A stretch of DNA of 64,000 nucleotides. It comes from Gracilaria gracilis (Eukaryota; Rhodophyta; Florideophyceae; Gracilariales; Gracilariaceae). The notes under the pieces were generated by a model. It worked only from the letters and a program-made list of their open reading frames with translations. It did no database searches and had not been told where the DNA came from. Below are positions 35,383 through 47,909 of the stretch, one piece after another. The stretch spans positions 558,001 through 622,000 of the forward strand of contig JARGSG010000209.1 of NCBI GenBank assembly GCA_030374805.1, written 5' to 3'. Positions within the stretch are counted from its first letter, which is position 1. Every line of letters starts with the position of its first letter. A program made the translations under genes and the position numbers.

Positions 35383-35856
35383 TCAAAAAACTAACAAATT
35401 TGGAATATTGTATTCCATCTCGCGCAGTTTAATGCTAGGGTCTCCTAGTACTTCGAGAGGTTCCCCTCGCAACTCACCCCAACTACACTCTTTTCCACGA
35501 CCCTCTCCAAATTTTCCATCCGTGCTAGTTCCAATTTCCATTACGCCCGAAAATGCGAAGCAATTGCCAACCCAGCCACCCTAAGACATCCGCCCATTCC
35601 TTCCCATCTCCACCTCCACTCAACACCGCCAGCCCCCCTAACATACTTTAGTCGATTTCTGCACCTCACGCGTTCGGATCCTGCGTTTCCGTCTCCTCAA
35701 ACGTCATCTCGTAGAAGTTCCGCGGGCAGCTTTCCCCATTCTCGTACACTCTCCTCGCCCCAGAACGGCTCCCCATACCACCCATCCTCCGCTCTCTCTG
35801 CTCTTCTAGTATGCGCTCCGCCGTCTACACCGCATGCGCCGCGCTTCGAAACCCAG

Positions 35857-36675
35857 TCAACGTCGTAACCCCCAGTCCCGGCGCACCTCCTCTCCTGCCA
35901 CCTTCCCTCCCTCCTTGCGTCTCCTCTTCAAGCGACTACTTACTTCCTTAGTCTTTGGCGTCACAGTCGATCCCTTGTCAACATTCATTCCCCTCTTGGC
36001 ACAACTTCTTCCCACCTCCCCTCCTGTCCCCATCAGTATCCCCTTCATCTCCACCAAAAACAACCACGCCTTTTCCACCTCTACAATCTACATCTTCACC
36101 ATCTCCAACCTCCCCTTCAGCATCACATTCTCCTCCCTCAGCTCCCGTATCTCCTTCCCTACGCATTCCACCATCCCATCCGCATGACGACCCATCTCCA
36201 TTCCCAGCACCTTCAAACCATTCCGCAAATTAGATATTGCTTTCAATGACACCTCATTCTCCTCCTCACTCAACACCACCCCTCCCATCTTCGCCACACT
36301 CTCTGCAATACAACCATATGTTCCCTCCTTCATCACAACTACTAACAACCTCACCCGCGCCTTCATTTCCCCCGTAAATTCCTCTTTCCTACCTCCCGCT
36401 CCACCTCCACCCTCCATGTGCTCCCCAATCCCCAACTGGCTCAGGTGCACCGCCTCTTTTCTCCATATCCCATCCTTCTCACCCTTCTTCTTTACCACCT
36501 TCGGGCCCACATCCGCAGCCCCTGCCTTCCCCACAGCCACAACCTTCTCCTCTCGTCACCCTCCATCCACCCGCGCAACCTCGGCCACTTCCCGCTTCGG
36601 AGACGGCGTTCCTCCGACCTCCTTCGCTTCCAGGGACGCGAGAAGCTCCTCGTCCTTCACGTATCCGTTCGACAT
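35857..36675 (-). pseudogene. Gene D, copy 2
   Basis: Start MSNGYVKDEELLASLEAKEV at 36675. After a stop and a frame change, 36540-36088 reads VSLKAISNLRNGLKVLGMEM, then GRHADGMVECVGKEIRELRE and ENVMLKGRLEM, a probable coiled coil. The tail is basic (KTKEVSSRLKRRRKEGGK). The copy at 53010-53600 matches closely, including the non-coding tail down to the LINE junction. Function unknown; a coiled coil plus basic tail would suit a nucleic-acid-binding structural protein. Confidence 0.55.
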
Positions 36676-37020
36676 CTTAGAAAAGCGAAAAGCGTCCCCG
36701 AAAGCAAGAATTCGGTGCCATACGGTGCAATCGACGCCGTCCTCGTTTTCCCTGCCACTGCCTATGCGCACGGCCTATATCTGAAATCATAACTTACCCC
36801 TTTCTGTTCCGACCAGTTTCGCGCCAAAACCGTCACTGTACTTTACGCCTCGCCTGCACTCCACTATTGACCCCCCACCCTGTCTTTTCTGACACTCGCA
36901 CATCCTCTCCAGTCACTCCGTCTTGACCGGCGATGTGTTCTTCTTCCGCCATACCCTCACTTGGTTCTGAGAAAAGCAAAACACGGGTGGTTGCATACTT
37001 GGAACCACCAGCGCGCCGTT

Positions 37021-38204
37021 GGCAGCGGACCCAGGTGTCGTGGCGCTCCATCGGTGCAGCGATGAAGCGCCATGACACCCGGCCCGTACTGAGGACAAAG
37101 ACCTGCGTAAGCCACTGAAGAATGTAGTACAAGGGGGCTGTGAAACAGACCCGAACGGGAGTTAGTTGTATATGGCTGCGATGGTTCTGCAAACGCGATA
37201 TCCAGTAGTAGTAGCACGTGTGCCCCAGATAAAGATATTCGGGAACGACCGGGCGGCCGGGGAAAAAAAATTTTAATTTTTTGACAGCGGACCGATGTCT
37301 AGTGGCGCTTCATCGGTGCACCGATGAAGCGCCGCGACACCCGGGTCCGCTGTCGGGGGGGTGGTCTACCGGGGGGTGGTCTAGACCAACGGTCCTGGAT
37401 GCGTTTGGAGGGATTGAAAACCACCCTAACACACTAATGTAGGGTGTTTGCAGAGCATCCGCAGCAATGCTCAGTATACTAACGTGATTAATAAATGCAG
37501 CCCCATAAGTGTCTTACTACGTTCAAAATTCCCGTGAAGAAAGATTTAACTTCATGTGAGCCTATTCTGTAAAGGAATTACTTATATGATGTTTGCGCAC
37601 GAGCATTCGTGCGTGACAGTAGCCTGTAGAGATGCGCGTGTTTCGCCTACGGCTATACAGCGATATGTATCGAGCGGACGGTGTCCGAGTCACACAGTTG
37701 CCCCTGTGACGTTAGTGTAGAATTGAAACAACTCTATTGCTATATATATTTATATTATTACTTGGATTTTAGAAAGACCAATATCTTGGTGGAAGAGTAA
37801 AAGTTTCATTGCCTTAGGGAAAGGTTCGTATTACATTCTTCGGAAAGCCCTACGACTGGGCAATGGCCAGGAGTGCAATGGCGCTTCATCGTTGCATCCA
37901 TGAACCATATTTCACCTCGGTCTACCGTCCGCTGTCCCAACGCCCCGTGTATGGCAAGCGTGTGGTAGTGGCATACGTCACACCACCAGCGCGCCGATGA
38001 CAGCGGACCCGGGTGTCATGGCGCTTCACCGGTGCACCGATGAAGCGCCAAGCCACCTTGGTCCGCTGTCCCAACGCGCTTTTGGTGGCAAACCTGTGTT
38101 AATGGCATACGTGGCACCACCAACGTGCCGTTTCCAGCGAACTGGGGCGCCGTGGCGCTTCATCGGTGCACCGATGAAGCGCCACCGCACCCGGGTCCGC
38201 TGTC
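37021..38204. repeat. Palindromic satellite hub, copy 2
   Basis: Palindromes lie at 37021-37089, 37283-37354, 37862-37938 (decayed), 37999-38072 and 38131-38204. The last two are 132 bp apart and their spacer (CAACGCGCTTTTGGTGGCA, GGCACCACCAACGTGCCG) defines the satellite monomer. The stretch 37355-37860 holds no gene. The hub separates minus-strand gene D from plus-strand ORF-X. Confidence 0.8.
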
Positions 38205-38495
38205 AGAAAAAAAATTGGGACTGGGCTCTCACTCTTGAACCCGCTGAGGACGAGGAGTGGTTGCGAGGTCTATAGGCAACTCCCTTTGTGTAGCTGCACG
38301 ATTTGTAGTTTCCAACGATTTACACAGGTTATGTAAACTGATTGTTATTGATTCCGCTATTCGATTCATCATACTCCCTTCCGTGTCCAACCATCCTCGC
38401 TCTTTCACACCGTTCTCCAAATCCCCTTTAATCTCCAATCTATTTTTCTTCCCTATTTTCTTTCCTCAACTTGGGCATTGATATCAATTAACAAC

Positions 38496-40799
38496 ATGGT
38501 GGAGAAGGAAAGAACGCGCGGCACCCAGTCGCGCAAGAAGCCTGTAGGGAGGAAGAAGAAACTTGGTGAGGATAACAAAGGTTCAACACGAGTGGCTGCT
38601 AAAACAACGCCACGTCAATCACCAGCACCACCAGAAGGCCAACCACGGGTCTAATCCCACCGTCGGTCACCGCTATTCTGGGCGTAAGGATACCTCTGGG
38701 AACACTAGCGATGTACATCAAAATAGGCCATCGCCGAGCTTTCCAACGCGGTCCACTGGCAACGTTGAACAAAATCCCAACTCCGAAGAAATTTCACCGG
38801 TTCCGAAAGCTCGAGAACCGGCAGGTTCGTTTACAAGGGATATTGTAGAAAAATTTCGAGTTTCACAAAAGTAACAAGAGAATGTCCGTGTCTCTGAACT
38901 GGAAAGTAGTCCCACTGCAAGAGACCTACAACGGAGTGTGGGCAATCCCACAAACTTTCCACGGCCAACAACATTTTCGACGCGAAGGCATCTACAGTTC
39001 CCTTGAAGCCCCGACGGGTCTGCATACAGCGTTTAGGAAGGGGAAATCCTCGGAACTCGAATTTGTCAGGGCGAAAAAGACTCAGAGAGAAGAACTCTGA
39101 GCGGCGTGTGGCTGACACTGTGGACAATGCGGATAATGCAGGGGATGAAATAACTCTAGTATATCGTGTGATGAAGAGGACTCTAACCTCTACTGTTTCA
39201 CGAAGAACAGAAGTAGATGGAGCACAGGGAACAAGGGAGGTACATGAAGTGGAGCAGGAGGAGGAAGAAGACAGGGGAACTGTCGAGAAAGAAATCACGT
39301 CTTCTGGAAACCACAGAGATTTTCTGAAAGAAATCAATAGATTGAAAGCAAAGGTGAAGAAGTTGGAGGAGGATTTGATGATACGGAGAATCCTTGTAAA
39401 GGTTGCGCAAGAGCAGAGCACAGCATTGAAGACTAAACTTGAGGAGAAAGAACTGATCGTTGAAGGTTTACGTGGTGCATTGAAGCAGAAGGGTAGTAAC
39501 ACTTCCCGGACCGGTGAACCCGGACGAACCGAACGAAAGAAGCACCGAATCGCTGTAAGCGATGCGTTTCGAGGGGTTGCGCGAGGAATGTATCACAATA
39601 TGTTGACTTGGGCCAGGAGAGAGACCAGTGAACTGGGTTTTGAAGGTGAGAAACCTTCAAGGAATTGGATCAATCGAGCTGAAATATTGGAAGGAGCGAC
39701 GGAAAATGGAGAAGGGATAATTCGAAACGAGGGGGATGGTGTCGCGATGGTTCCCAAGAATCCTGTGGAGCTCTTCGCCAGTCTTGGAATGTTCACACCA
39801 TCTGTTGAAGGGGCTGCGGATGGGCTGCTGAAGACTATGATACAGAGTGAGTTGAAAGAAGTGAGTTAGGAAGGAATTAAACAGGCCTCTCTCACTGAAA
39901 GATGCATATTAGAAGTGTGTGCGGATATGTGTCTAAGGCAGAGAATGAAACAGACAATGAGTGATGTTGTGCGGGTGCAAAAGAGAAATACAAGGGATAG
40001 ATTGTGTTTGTTGTTGGGTTATGATCTAATATGGAGAAGAATGAAAGTGGTAGAAGAAAATGGCGATGAAGTTGAACAGCAGCTGAGGGAAGCACAAGAG
40101 AACATCTTGGGACTTGGTGCGAATGGAACCCCCACCACGTCATGGTGGAGGAAGGCACCGCTTGATCGTTTGAAGTATTCGAAGGCTAAGAATGACGGGG
40201 ATGAAATGGATACGAACGACCAGGACTTGTTCTTCAAAAACACGGTAGGCGTAGAAGTGTTGAAAAACTTCATTGCGTATGATGTTGAGGATAAAGAGGA
40301 AGGGACATAAGTGGATGGCACGATACTGACCCTTGCACGCTTAGACGCATGGATTTTGACGGTTGTCACTCTTGTTCCTGCTTAATCTCCGAGAGGCGGG
40401 CAAAGGCAGACACAGTTCGCGAAGAAGTATGCAAAGTTATTACCTCTCTGTTTGAAAGAGTTGTTGGAAGATGTCCGGCAACATGTACAGAATCGTTATT
40501 CCAGCGAGTTCCATCACTATAAGAGTGCAGCACATGAATGGACTGGAGTGCTGGGGAATGATATGAGGGAGGCTATGATAGCGTTCTGAATGCCCTCCAG
40601 CAGAAAGGTGTACCTAACGTTGCGTGAACGTTTCTTCGTTGAAAATCTGAGCAACAGATTGGGATCAGTTACAGATTGTTTTATCGGAGAATGTGAGGAA
40701 AGGGACATGGATTTCAAGGAGATGGACATGCTAACTGTTGGAAGTAGCACACCAGTGGGGAGAGGACTGCAACGGGGTGACAATGAACAAGAAGAATGA
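38496..40799 (+). pseudogene. ORF-X, coiled-coil partner of the Plavaka-like transposase (copy 2)
   Basis: The start is the ATG at 38496 (MVEKERTRGTQSRKKPVGRK, basic). From 39003 to 40799 one reading frame is kept, interrupted by stops at 39867, 40308, about 40381 and 40587. Parts: a predicted coiled coil at about 39310-39480 (FLKEINRLKAKVKKLEEDL), a block AFRGVARGMYHNMLTWARRE, a block RQRMKQTMSDVVRVQKRNTR with LLLGYDLIWRRM, then TLARLDAWILTVV, and a C-terminal SSRKVYLTLRERFFVENLSN. The first 500 bases lie in other frames. All blocks recur in the copy at 28690-26190. It converges on the transposase with only 12 bp between the two ends. Function unknown. Confidence 0.6.
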
Positions 40800-40811
40800 C
40801 TGGGAATCTTT

Positions 40812-43800
40812 TTACTGTTTTACTTCTATACGGGGTTCTTCGGGTTCAGTTGGGTTTTGAACAGGCTCATGATAAGACCTATTGATGTAGAATCGATGTT
40901 GGAACCATTGGAGTGTAGAAGAAAATGGATGGGCTGGATAATTGGAACGAACTATATGTACTGTTCCCTGTACTGCTGAACCCGGAACCATTCCATACCA
41001 AGGGATGAGGTGTTCTGAGCTCTTTAGTTTTGAATGGGCAGGAAAGTGCACATTGTGATTTTGCTCATCACTTGTAGCCCAACGTAAAGATATGCATTGC
41101 AAAACATTGTCCAAAGCTGTTGCGGAAGGCTATACCTCAAAATACCGAACGAATGCCACTTCTGGAACAGGGCCCGAGTATTCGAGAACAGACACACGAA
41201 CAAGAGCGACTACTTGAGCAACCCATGTTGGACCTTGTTCTCCTTTGACCAAGATGGTCGAGAATTTGGGCTTCCTGCTCGGTCCGAAAGCTGGAGAGGA
41301 AAACACCCTTTGGTTGACATGGTACTTGTTTCTACCTATAACGATAGAATTGGACGAGGCCTCAAAATGCCTTAGAACGGGAACCATACCACCTCTAACA
41401 ACTGCTGAGTTCACGAGTGCTATCCTGATCTCCTCCAGTAAGTTGGATATGGAGTAATCTTCGAACGTCTCCTCAACCAGGCTGAGGAACAGTGGAAGTG
41501 CTTGTTCCCCAATTTGGTCTAGAATGGAGATTGTATCATTATCCTGGAGGTTCTTCTTAATATCAGATAGCGTCAGTGAAGATGAGGAGAGCCGCCTAAC
41601 GTAGTGTCGAAGTTGTGCCATGGTTATCGAACGACCCCTCTTCGTAAATGGAGGAAGTTGAATAGAAGGTATTGGGGAAGCGTATGGTGCGCGTGCCATG
41701 CCTTCCTGGAGATTATCACCAATCCATTTCTTTCTCACATTTTCATGGTCGATAGAGCGAATGGTTTTCTGCACAGCCGTTGCCGTTCTTCTCGACGTTC
41801 GCCGATAATGCCTTTTGAATAAGAGGTGTGAATGCTCATATATCCCTGCATCGTAGTATTGGATACCTCCCAGACGTCTGATATCTTGGAAGAGATGGTC
41901 AAGAAGATGAAACTTCAACGTTTCACGTCTAGAGGGGTGGAAGTCGGCTAATATTCTGGTCGTACACTGTTTGAAGGCTGTAATCTAAGCCTGGAAAGCT
42001 GAGAGAGAGCTTTCGTTCCAGTGTGGTTCTCGATTGTACCTGAAAATGGCGCTGACCAAGTCTGAGTATTGTGTGAAGATGGTTGTGATAGGTGCTGTTT
42101 CATGTTCTCCACAGAATGTATCAAAGAAAGCGCTTTTGAATGGGAAAACCACGTCCAGTGCTTTGTAGTTCTTTGCCTCCAGCATTCCGCGTAGACCTTC
42201 GTTGGTGAATATACTGTTGAGCGACTTGCCTTTTTATTGTGTAGAAAAGTCTATGTGCGAGCCTCTAGCGGGGAAGTCCCTTTCCATGGCGGCGAGGATG
42301 GCGTTTGCATGGTTTAGAAGTTGCGTGCGAACTGTTCGGAAGGAGCGTGGTGCAGATGCTCCTATGGTGGTTGACAGCGTGTGTGACTGAAGTCTCTCAA
42401 TGGTGGCTGTTTTAATTAGCTTCGATGTGCCAAGATGAAGGTTGTGCAACGGTTCGAAGGAAAAGAGGCTGTAAGGGGAAAGTCCTGGGATCAAACGAAG
42501 GATGAAAGGGCTTTCTAGAAAAGATGGGGTAAGAGATAGAGAGTTGGAGCGCATCAGAGAATCTGCCTGAGCTCTTCTATCTCGAGCTCGACGGGGACGT
42601 CGTTCAAGGTCTTCTTGCTCTGCATTTTTCAAGACTGCGTGATATGTTTCCCTTAGTCGTTTCGTCTGGCTCTGTGTGCGCAGGGAGAAAGAGGTAGGCA
42701 CATCACTGGATAAAGCTGAGCGTGGCACCTGGCATCTGTAACAGGGGCGTCCGATCTTTGTGCCATGAAAAATAGACAGAATATCTTTTGCTTCTGGTAT
42801 GTCTGCGCAGTAACTTGCCAACAGTGGATGGCATACCCGATAAACTTTGTCTTTCCCGGGGAACTCAATTCCTTTCAATGTAAGGTTGAGAATAGGCTCT
42901 AGAATACGACGAAAAGAGTGATGCAGAATCTGCACCCTCGCATCGCGGAGATATTTGTTGGAAACGAAGGGCATGGCATCTGCATGCGACGAAGAAACTT
43001 CTTTGAGAGCTGTAGACAAGAAGGCAACTACCGTGAGGTCCTCGCGGATACATTTGCGGTGTAGATGGTCGGAAAAGTTGAGGAAAAAGAGGTAAAGCGG
43101 ATAGGCAGTGACCGAAGTTTGCTTTAGAGTTGTTGAAGACTTAGCGGTGTACACCTGCAGAAGACCTACGAAAGATTCACTGAAACTTATTTCTTGAGTA
43201 TGCCAAACTATTCTATTATCCAAGGAGCCCATGACCCCGTCCTTCAGCTTGGAGGTGGCGTCTCTTGCGAGAGTTGCCGACATAGGATGAGAAAATTTCG
43301 CGGAGTGGGTCTGGGGGATAGGATGGAAGAAGGTGTTTTCGCTGTTAGCCAACTGGAGCTGCTTGAGAAGGGTCTCAATTGGGTCTCTTGTGTAGAGGGT
43401 GGCGCTGAACTTACATCCTTGTGGGGAGATAGAGGGTCGTTTGAATCTATCGTTGGAGGCACATCGTTCGAAGATAGCGTTCTTGAGTTCCGTACAGCGC
43501 TTGGAACTGGTGATGATTTCGTTGAAGCGCTTCTGCGAGAAGCGGGAGTTCCGAAGAAGACCAGTGAGCTCGTCTGCCTCACGGTGACCAAGGTTGGAGG
43601 CTACAGAAGTGAGACAGACGGTAAGATAATCCATATGAAGAGCGCCGAGCGACTCTTCGGAAGGTGGAGGAGTAGAATCGTTTCCAATTGAGGTTTCAAA
43701 GGGTGGGGGAGAGGGTGACGGAGGTTTAGAACTCGACTCAATTCGGTCTGGTTCCGGAGGTTCCGATGGAACAGAGACCTCCATTTCTTTGGGAGAGAAA

Positions 43801-44018
43801 GACTCGGAAGTATGGCAGGGGGCTGTAACGGTTTCCGAAGAAGAAGCGTTTGGAGGTGGGGCAGATAACTTGAAACGCTTGCTCCGTCGAATGCTATGCT
43901 CACCGTATGGAATGGCTTTGTGACGGTGAGGACACTGACTGAAGTGTCTCTGAAGCGACAACACTCCTCGCGCCATGAACAGACAACCGCTCTGTTTGTG
44001 CCTGCAGTAGTAAACCAT
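40812..44018 (-). pseudogene. Plavaka-like DNA transposase, nearly full length (copy 4)
   Basis: Start MVYYCRHKQSGCLFMARGVL at the ATG 44018; Cys and His residues of YYC, SGC and RHFSQC form a finger typical of the N terminus. A Ser/Pro linker follows, then VYRVCHPLLASYCADIPEAK, the 'HP.L..y..D.PE...i' region; CYRCQVP, the 'C.rC.vp' ribbon; FSFEPLHNLHLGTSKLIK, a '.D.MH'-like region; DAGIYEHSHLLFKRHYRR; and a C-terminal VVALVRVSVLEYSGPVPEVA ending VRYFE. One frame is kept for 3.2 kb, interrupted by stops at 42234, 41985 and 41130, so the gene decayed by a few substitutions only. Related to the CACTA clade; it would cut and paste the two-gene element. Confidence 0.7.
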
Positions 44019-44099
44019 AATGGAGGGAAAAGGCTGAGAGAAGAGGAAGGAAACAAGCACGAAAGAGAAGCGGAAGACGGAAGGACGGTGGGGAGGATG

Positions 44100-44525
44100 C
44101 TGAGGACAGGGGAGGAAGTGGAGATAGATTTGAGTTTAAATCATGTGCTTTTGTTCAAAAGGGGAACGCATGGACACGTCGACCCTGACGCCATGGTTCA
44201 ACCCTGATTATCCACCACTGAAAATACTTCTGTGGATTGACAACGATATATCTGTATACTTGTCCGATCTCGGCCGACGACGCGCAAAATTCTCTGTGGC
44301 CTCGCCTCCTCCATGAACTGGGATCGTCGTCCAGGCCAGAGTCCCAGTTGATGCTGATATAGGTCACTGGCTTCTGGTACGTGTAAAAACGACGTTCTCT
44401 CCCTTTTTCATCCGAAGCTGACTACGTTTTCTCATTGCGCTTCGACGAAGGCGATATTTGCTTTGTTTTGTTCGGTTTCTCGCGCGCGCTGCGCGAAACA
44501 TGATTGATGCTTTCCGAAACAGTTC
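44100..44525. other. Upstream region of the transposase, no gene
   Basis: This should hold the promoter and one end of the two-gene element. I could not identify a terminal inverted repeat by matching it with 38204-38495. Confidence 0.3.
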
Positions 44526-44529
44526 TTTC

Positions 44530-44572
44530 ACTTCCTAATCACATGATGTCGGACATCATGCGATTAGGAAGT
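44530..44572. repeat. Long perfect-stem hairpin, 21-bp arms
   Basis: ACTTCCTAATCACATGATGTC and its complement (20 of 21 positions) are separated by one base. It lies about 510 bp upstream of the transposase start and could mark the end of that element or be a separate fold-back insertion. Confidence 0.7.
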
Positions 44573-44689
44573 TGAACGAACCATTTCGAAGAATCTCCTT
44601 TTGCTGGGGTGCGGACGTTTGGGTTCTTTGGTAAGGTTATTCTTCCACACTTCATACTTCTGAACCAACTACTAATATTTCTGAAACGA

Positions 44690-45720
44690 TGCGGAACTGG
44701 TCCGTACAGAAGAATTCGTAATGGTAGGTTTGGGAAAGCAAGGTTGGTCACTTTATGCTTCGTTTCTGACATTTTAGGCGGAATTGTATTCCTTCGCAGG
44801 TAAACGCTTCTCGATATGCATCTGCGCGTAGTCTAATGGTCAGCGGGAGCGTCACGTGTACGAGGCAGCATGATTGTTTCTGAATGGTAAGTTGGCTATG
44901 TTTTCAGTGCGGGTTGGTTGCTTTCTGGCTTGATTCTGACATGCTCTTCATCATTTCATTGCTAAACAGGTAAAGGAATGTTTCTTATGATGCCGTTTTT
45001 GCGAGTATACGATTGGGCGGATTGTCAACGGTGGCACCGTTTACCATTCGCATACTCCTATAGTCGCAGTGCCTCAATCTCTTGAATGCGTTCATGTTCT
45101 TGGTACGTCTTGTTGAAATAGTGTGTTGGGAAACGCGTTTTTAAGTATTCAAACTTGTTGTTTGATCTTCTTCGCCGGTGACCACAGGTACTGTTGAGCG
45201 CGAGGAATGTGCATGATAGGGAATGGTTTTGTACAGAAGACTGCGTAATGGTAAGTTTAAACTTCGGGAAAGCGAGATTGGTGACTTTCTGCTTTGTTTC
45301 TGACATTTGAAGCGGTATTGTATTGATTCACAGGTAAGCGATTTCGATGCAATTTCATACGAAGTTGGTCTAATAGTGGACACGTGCGTTACGTCTAAGA
45401 GGTAGAACGAGTGATTCTTAATGGTAAGTTGGCTATGTTTTCATGGCATGATGGTTTCTTCTTGGTTTGATCCTGACATGTTTTCCATCATTTCATTGCT
45501 TAACAGGTAAAGGATTGTTTCTCATGCTGCCCGTGTTGCGACTAGGAGAATATGGGGATGTTCAACGGTGCCTCAATCCCTTGGATGTGTTCATGTTATT
45601 AGTGCGTCTTGTTGATCTACTCTGTCTGGGAACTGCGTTTTTCAGTAATCTAACTTGTTGTTTCATTTTCTTAGCCGTTGAACACAGGGAGCTCATGGTC
45701 GTACTACTGACTTTTTTCTT
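44690..45720 (+). repeat. Diverged tandem duplication, about 525-bp unit, with intron-like sites
   Basis: The segment from GTACAGAAGA at about 44703 recurs from about 45229. Shared landmarks include ATGGTAAGTTGGCTATGTTT (about 44885 and 45420), ATTTCATTGCTAAACAGG-type ends (about 44970 and 45508), CTTGTTG blocks and a CACAGG site. Each unit thus holds one or two GTAAGT...CTAA..CAG segments of about 90-100 bp that look like introns. No long frame links the exon-like pieces. It may be an exon duplication in a decayed gene or a spliced non-coding RNA. Confidence 0.5.
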
Positions 45721-45911
45721 AGAAACAAATAGCACTCTGATATGCGCTACGTTTCTCACAAGAGTAATACTCTACACTCCAGATTGGGAATACTGAGAAC
45801 TCACTTCCTTTCCGATCCCAATACAGATAAAACTAATTTCGAATACTTTGCGAGGCGGTGAGCGCTACGTGCGATGAGCGAACTGATATGCGACGCACGA
45901 ACCGAGTAGTA

Positions 45912-45950
45912 CAGTATCGCCATCAGGCGCTTCGCCTCATGGCGGTACTG
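45912..45950. repeat. Hairpin, 18-bp arms
   Basis: CAGTATCGCCATCAGGCG pairs with 45933-45950 at 16 of 18 positions around CTT. The GC-rich flanks (45850-46050) show further partial inverted matches. No gene or RNA family is recognised. Confidence 0.5.
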
Positions 45951-46049
45951 CAGTTCGCAAGTCGGCTCGCATTCTCTGCGAAAATACTCGCGCAGAGCGC
46001 CGTTCAATGGGGCTGGCGAGCATGAACCTGGCGAGGTTGACGCTCGCCG

Positions 46050-46630
46050 ATGCGATTGAATAGAGCTCTGCTAATGTAGTGAATAGGAAGTAGAATAGCG
46101 ATTACGATAGGCATCAGATAGGTGAATAGATACAAATAGAGGAAACTCTGGTTGAATTGGAAGCATCGGAACTAGTGCTACTATTACATAGGGTGGATGC
46201 AAGTATTCCACTTATTGAGACGTTTAATGTGCACCCAATGTGGAAACGGAAACTGTGCTTGGTGGAAACCTGTGCAGTTAGTCCTGGCAGAGCAAACTAG
46301 CGCGACCGGAGTACCACGGAGTATTTCCTGCGGACCAATACTGGGCGACCCAAGCAATTTTCTGCAAAATTTGGAAAAGCAGCACAAGGTAATTTTCCAA
46401 AAAACTTACTGGACGACCCTTGCCAAATTCGGCGCGACCCTCGCAAAAAACTAGCATTTGCAGAACACAGACGCGATCTACGTGTCTCCCGCAACGTTGA
46501 AGGTAGATATGCCAACTTGCCGCTCGTTCGCCACAGCTTGTGAAGCGTGGAAGCGCACAAATTTGGACTCACCTGTAGCATTTCCGACGCCACGTTATCA
46601 CGTCCAATCGATCTTCCCTTCTTTGCATCC
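46050..46630. other. No supported gene
   Basis: A short plus frame at 46197-46454 contains CTQCGNGNCAWW, a possible metal-binding Cys cluster, but has no other support. Confidence 0.3.
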
Positions 46631-47253
46631 TTGATCTACTTCTCCAATGCAATCCGAACCGAGTCCAGAACGTCGAATGAGACTGCTTTCATCCCACATT
46701 CTGTTGGCTGGTACTCGGCAATAAACTCAGCATAGTCCTGTAGGTCTAATGGATTTCCACGTTCCAGTGCCTGTGCGCTATGTTGAGATCGTAATTCCAT
46801 CACCGACTTGATTCGATTCACTGTTTCATATGCTGTTTCGTCCTCGGCGGGGTCCAGAAATTCGTCCAACAGTTGTCTCTTCTTTGCTTGACAATGAAGT
46901 ATAATGAATCGGTCCATCATCTTGTACACATTCCACATTTGAATGTTGCTACTCCGTTTCCACCGTTTGTAATAGGTAGATCGCACACGACTCAACTGGT
47001 CAAGACTAGAATCCCAGAAGAAGCGATATCGGTCAGGACGCATTGATACGGAAGTGATCCAGGGGCTACTGATTGTGTCCACAAGTTGGCTACAAACATC
47101 TTATAGATCCTCTTTTGAGGTTGCGTGCTCAAAATGTGAAGCCATATTAGGCAAATTGGCTTTTTAATATGTCTGACAATCTTCAATTCTGTCCACGCAT
47201 CTGAGTTGCGCCCTCGAAATCTTCGGGTTCCGAGGTAAGAATTGAGTTGTCTT

Positions 47254-47814
47254 TCAGTCAATTTCTGCAACAACCATGTTGTGATCCGAGACCGCATCCC
47301 ACGATCCACTTGCTGTTGCTACATTTCGAAGTAATACTCGCTTCGAGATGAAGAAATACATTGCGCTCGAACCATTTAGGGTGCCAAACGTTGGCGTCAC
47401 CTGGGATGGAGCCCTCAGAAAAAGGTCCCATTTGCGAATCCACGCTCGGAGGCGACGACCATGCCTGTTGGTTCGTTGATCCCAGTCGTCATGGCGGGCA
47501 TTACAGTCGCCAGCCCGTAACGTCGGACCACGGATCAAAGACTTCAATCGCTCCAGGAATCCCTTTATGTCCTCATCTAAAGCGCTCGGACTAAGATATA
47601 CTCCTATCACATTGAGAACTGGGCGAACTCTCAGTGCCAGAATTTGGTATGCTGCGGTGCCGTATTTGCCCACGCCCTTCGCACAGGAGCGTTGATGATG
47701 GAATATGGTGATCCCAACTCTCGGTGCTCGACTTCTATACTCCGCTTCCAGTGCCACACTTATATGTGGCAATTCCAACGACACCTCATCGGGGGAACGT
47801 TGCCATGTTTCCAC
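47254..47814 (-). pseudogene. LINE endonuclease domain (EEP/APE family)
   Basis: The frame shows VIGVYLSPSALDEDIKGFL, RAGDCNARHDDWDQRTN with GRRLRAW, then a PTFGTLNGSS segment and WDAVSDHNMVV. These match the endonuclease/exonuclease/phosphatase fold of LINEs: 'vY.sP', 'GDfNArh..W....GR.L', 'PT....GsS..D' and 'SDH..v'. The Asp of the GDxNA block and the SDH His are present. The Asp usually following 'SS' in the substrate-binding block is not visible. It would nick target DNA for target-primed reverse transcription. Confidence 0.75.
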
Positions 47815-47909
47815 AACGCACAGGAAGTCTAATCGTAGTACTTTTCATGCACGGTGGACTTCGGCCTCGCTATGTGCGAGACCTCACACTTTAGAAGTAC
47901 CAACACGGA

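Noticed and set aside
44820-44895. tRNA-like box A (TAGTCTAATGG) in a segment that could be read as a tRNA D-arm
   Set aside because: No box B (GGTTCGA-type) follows at a fitting distance, no acceptor stem pairs, and the second copy of the duplication loses the motif.
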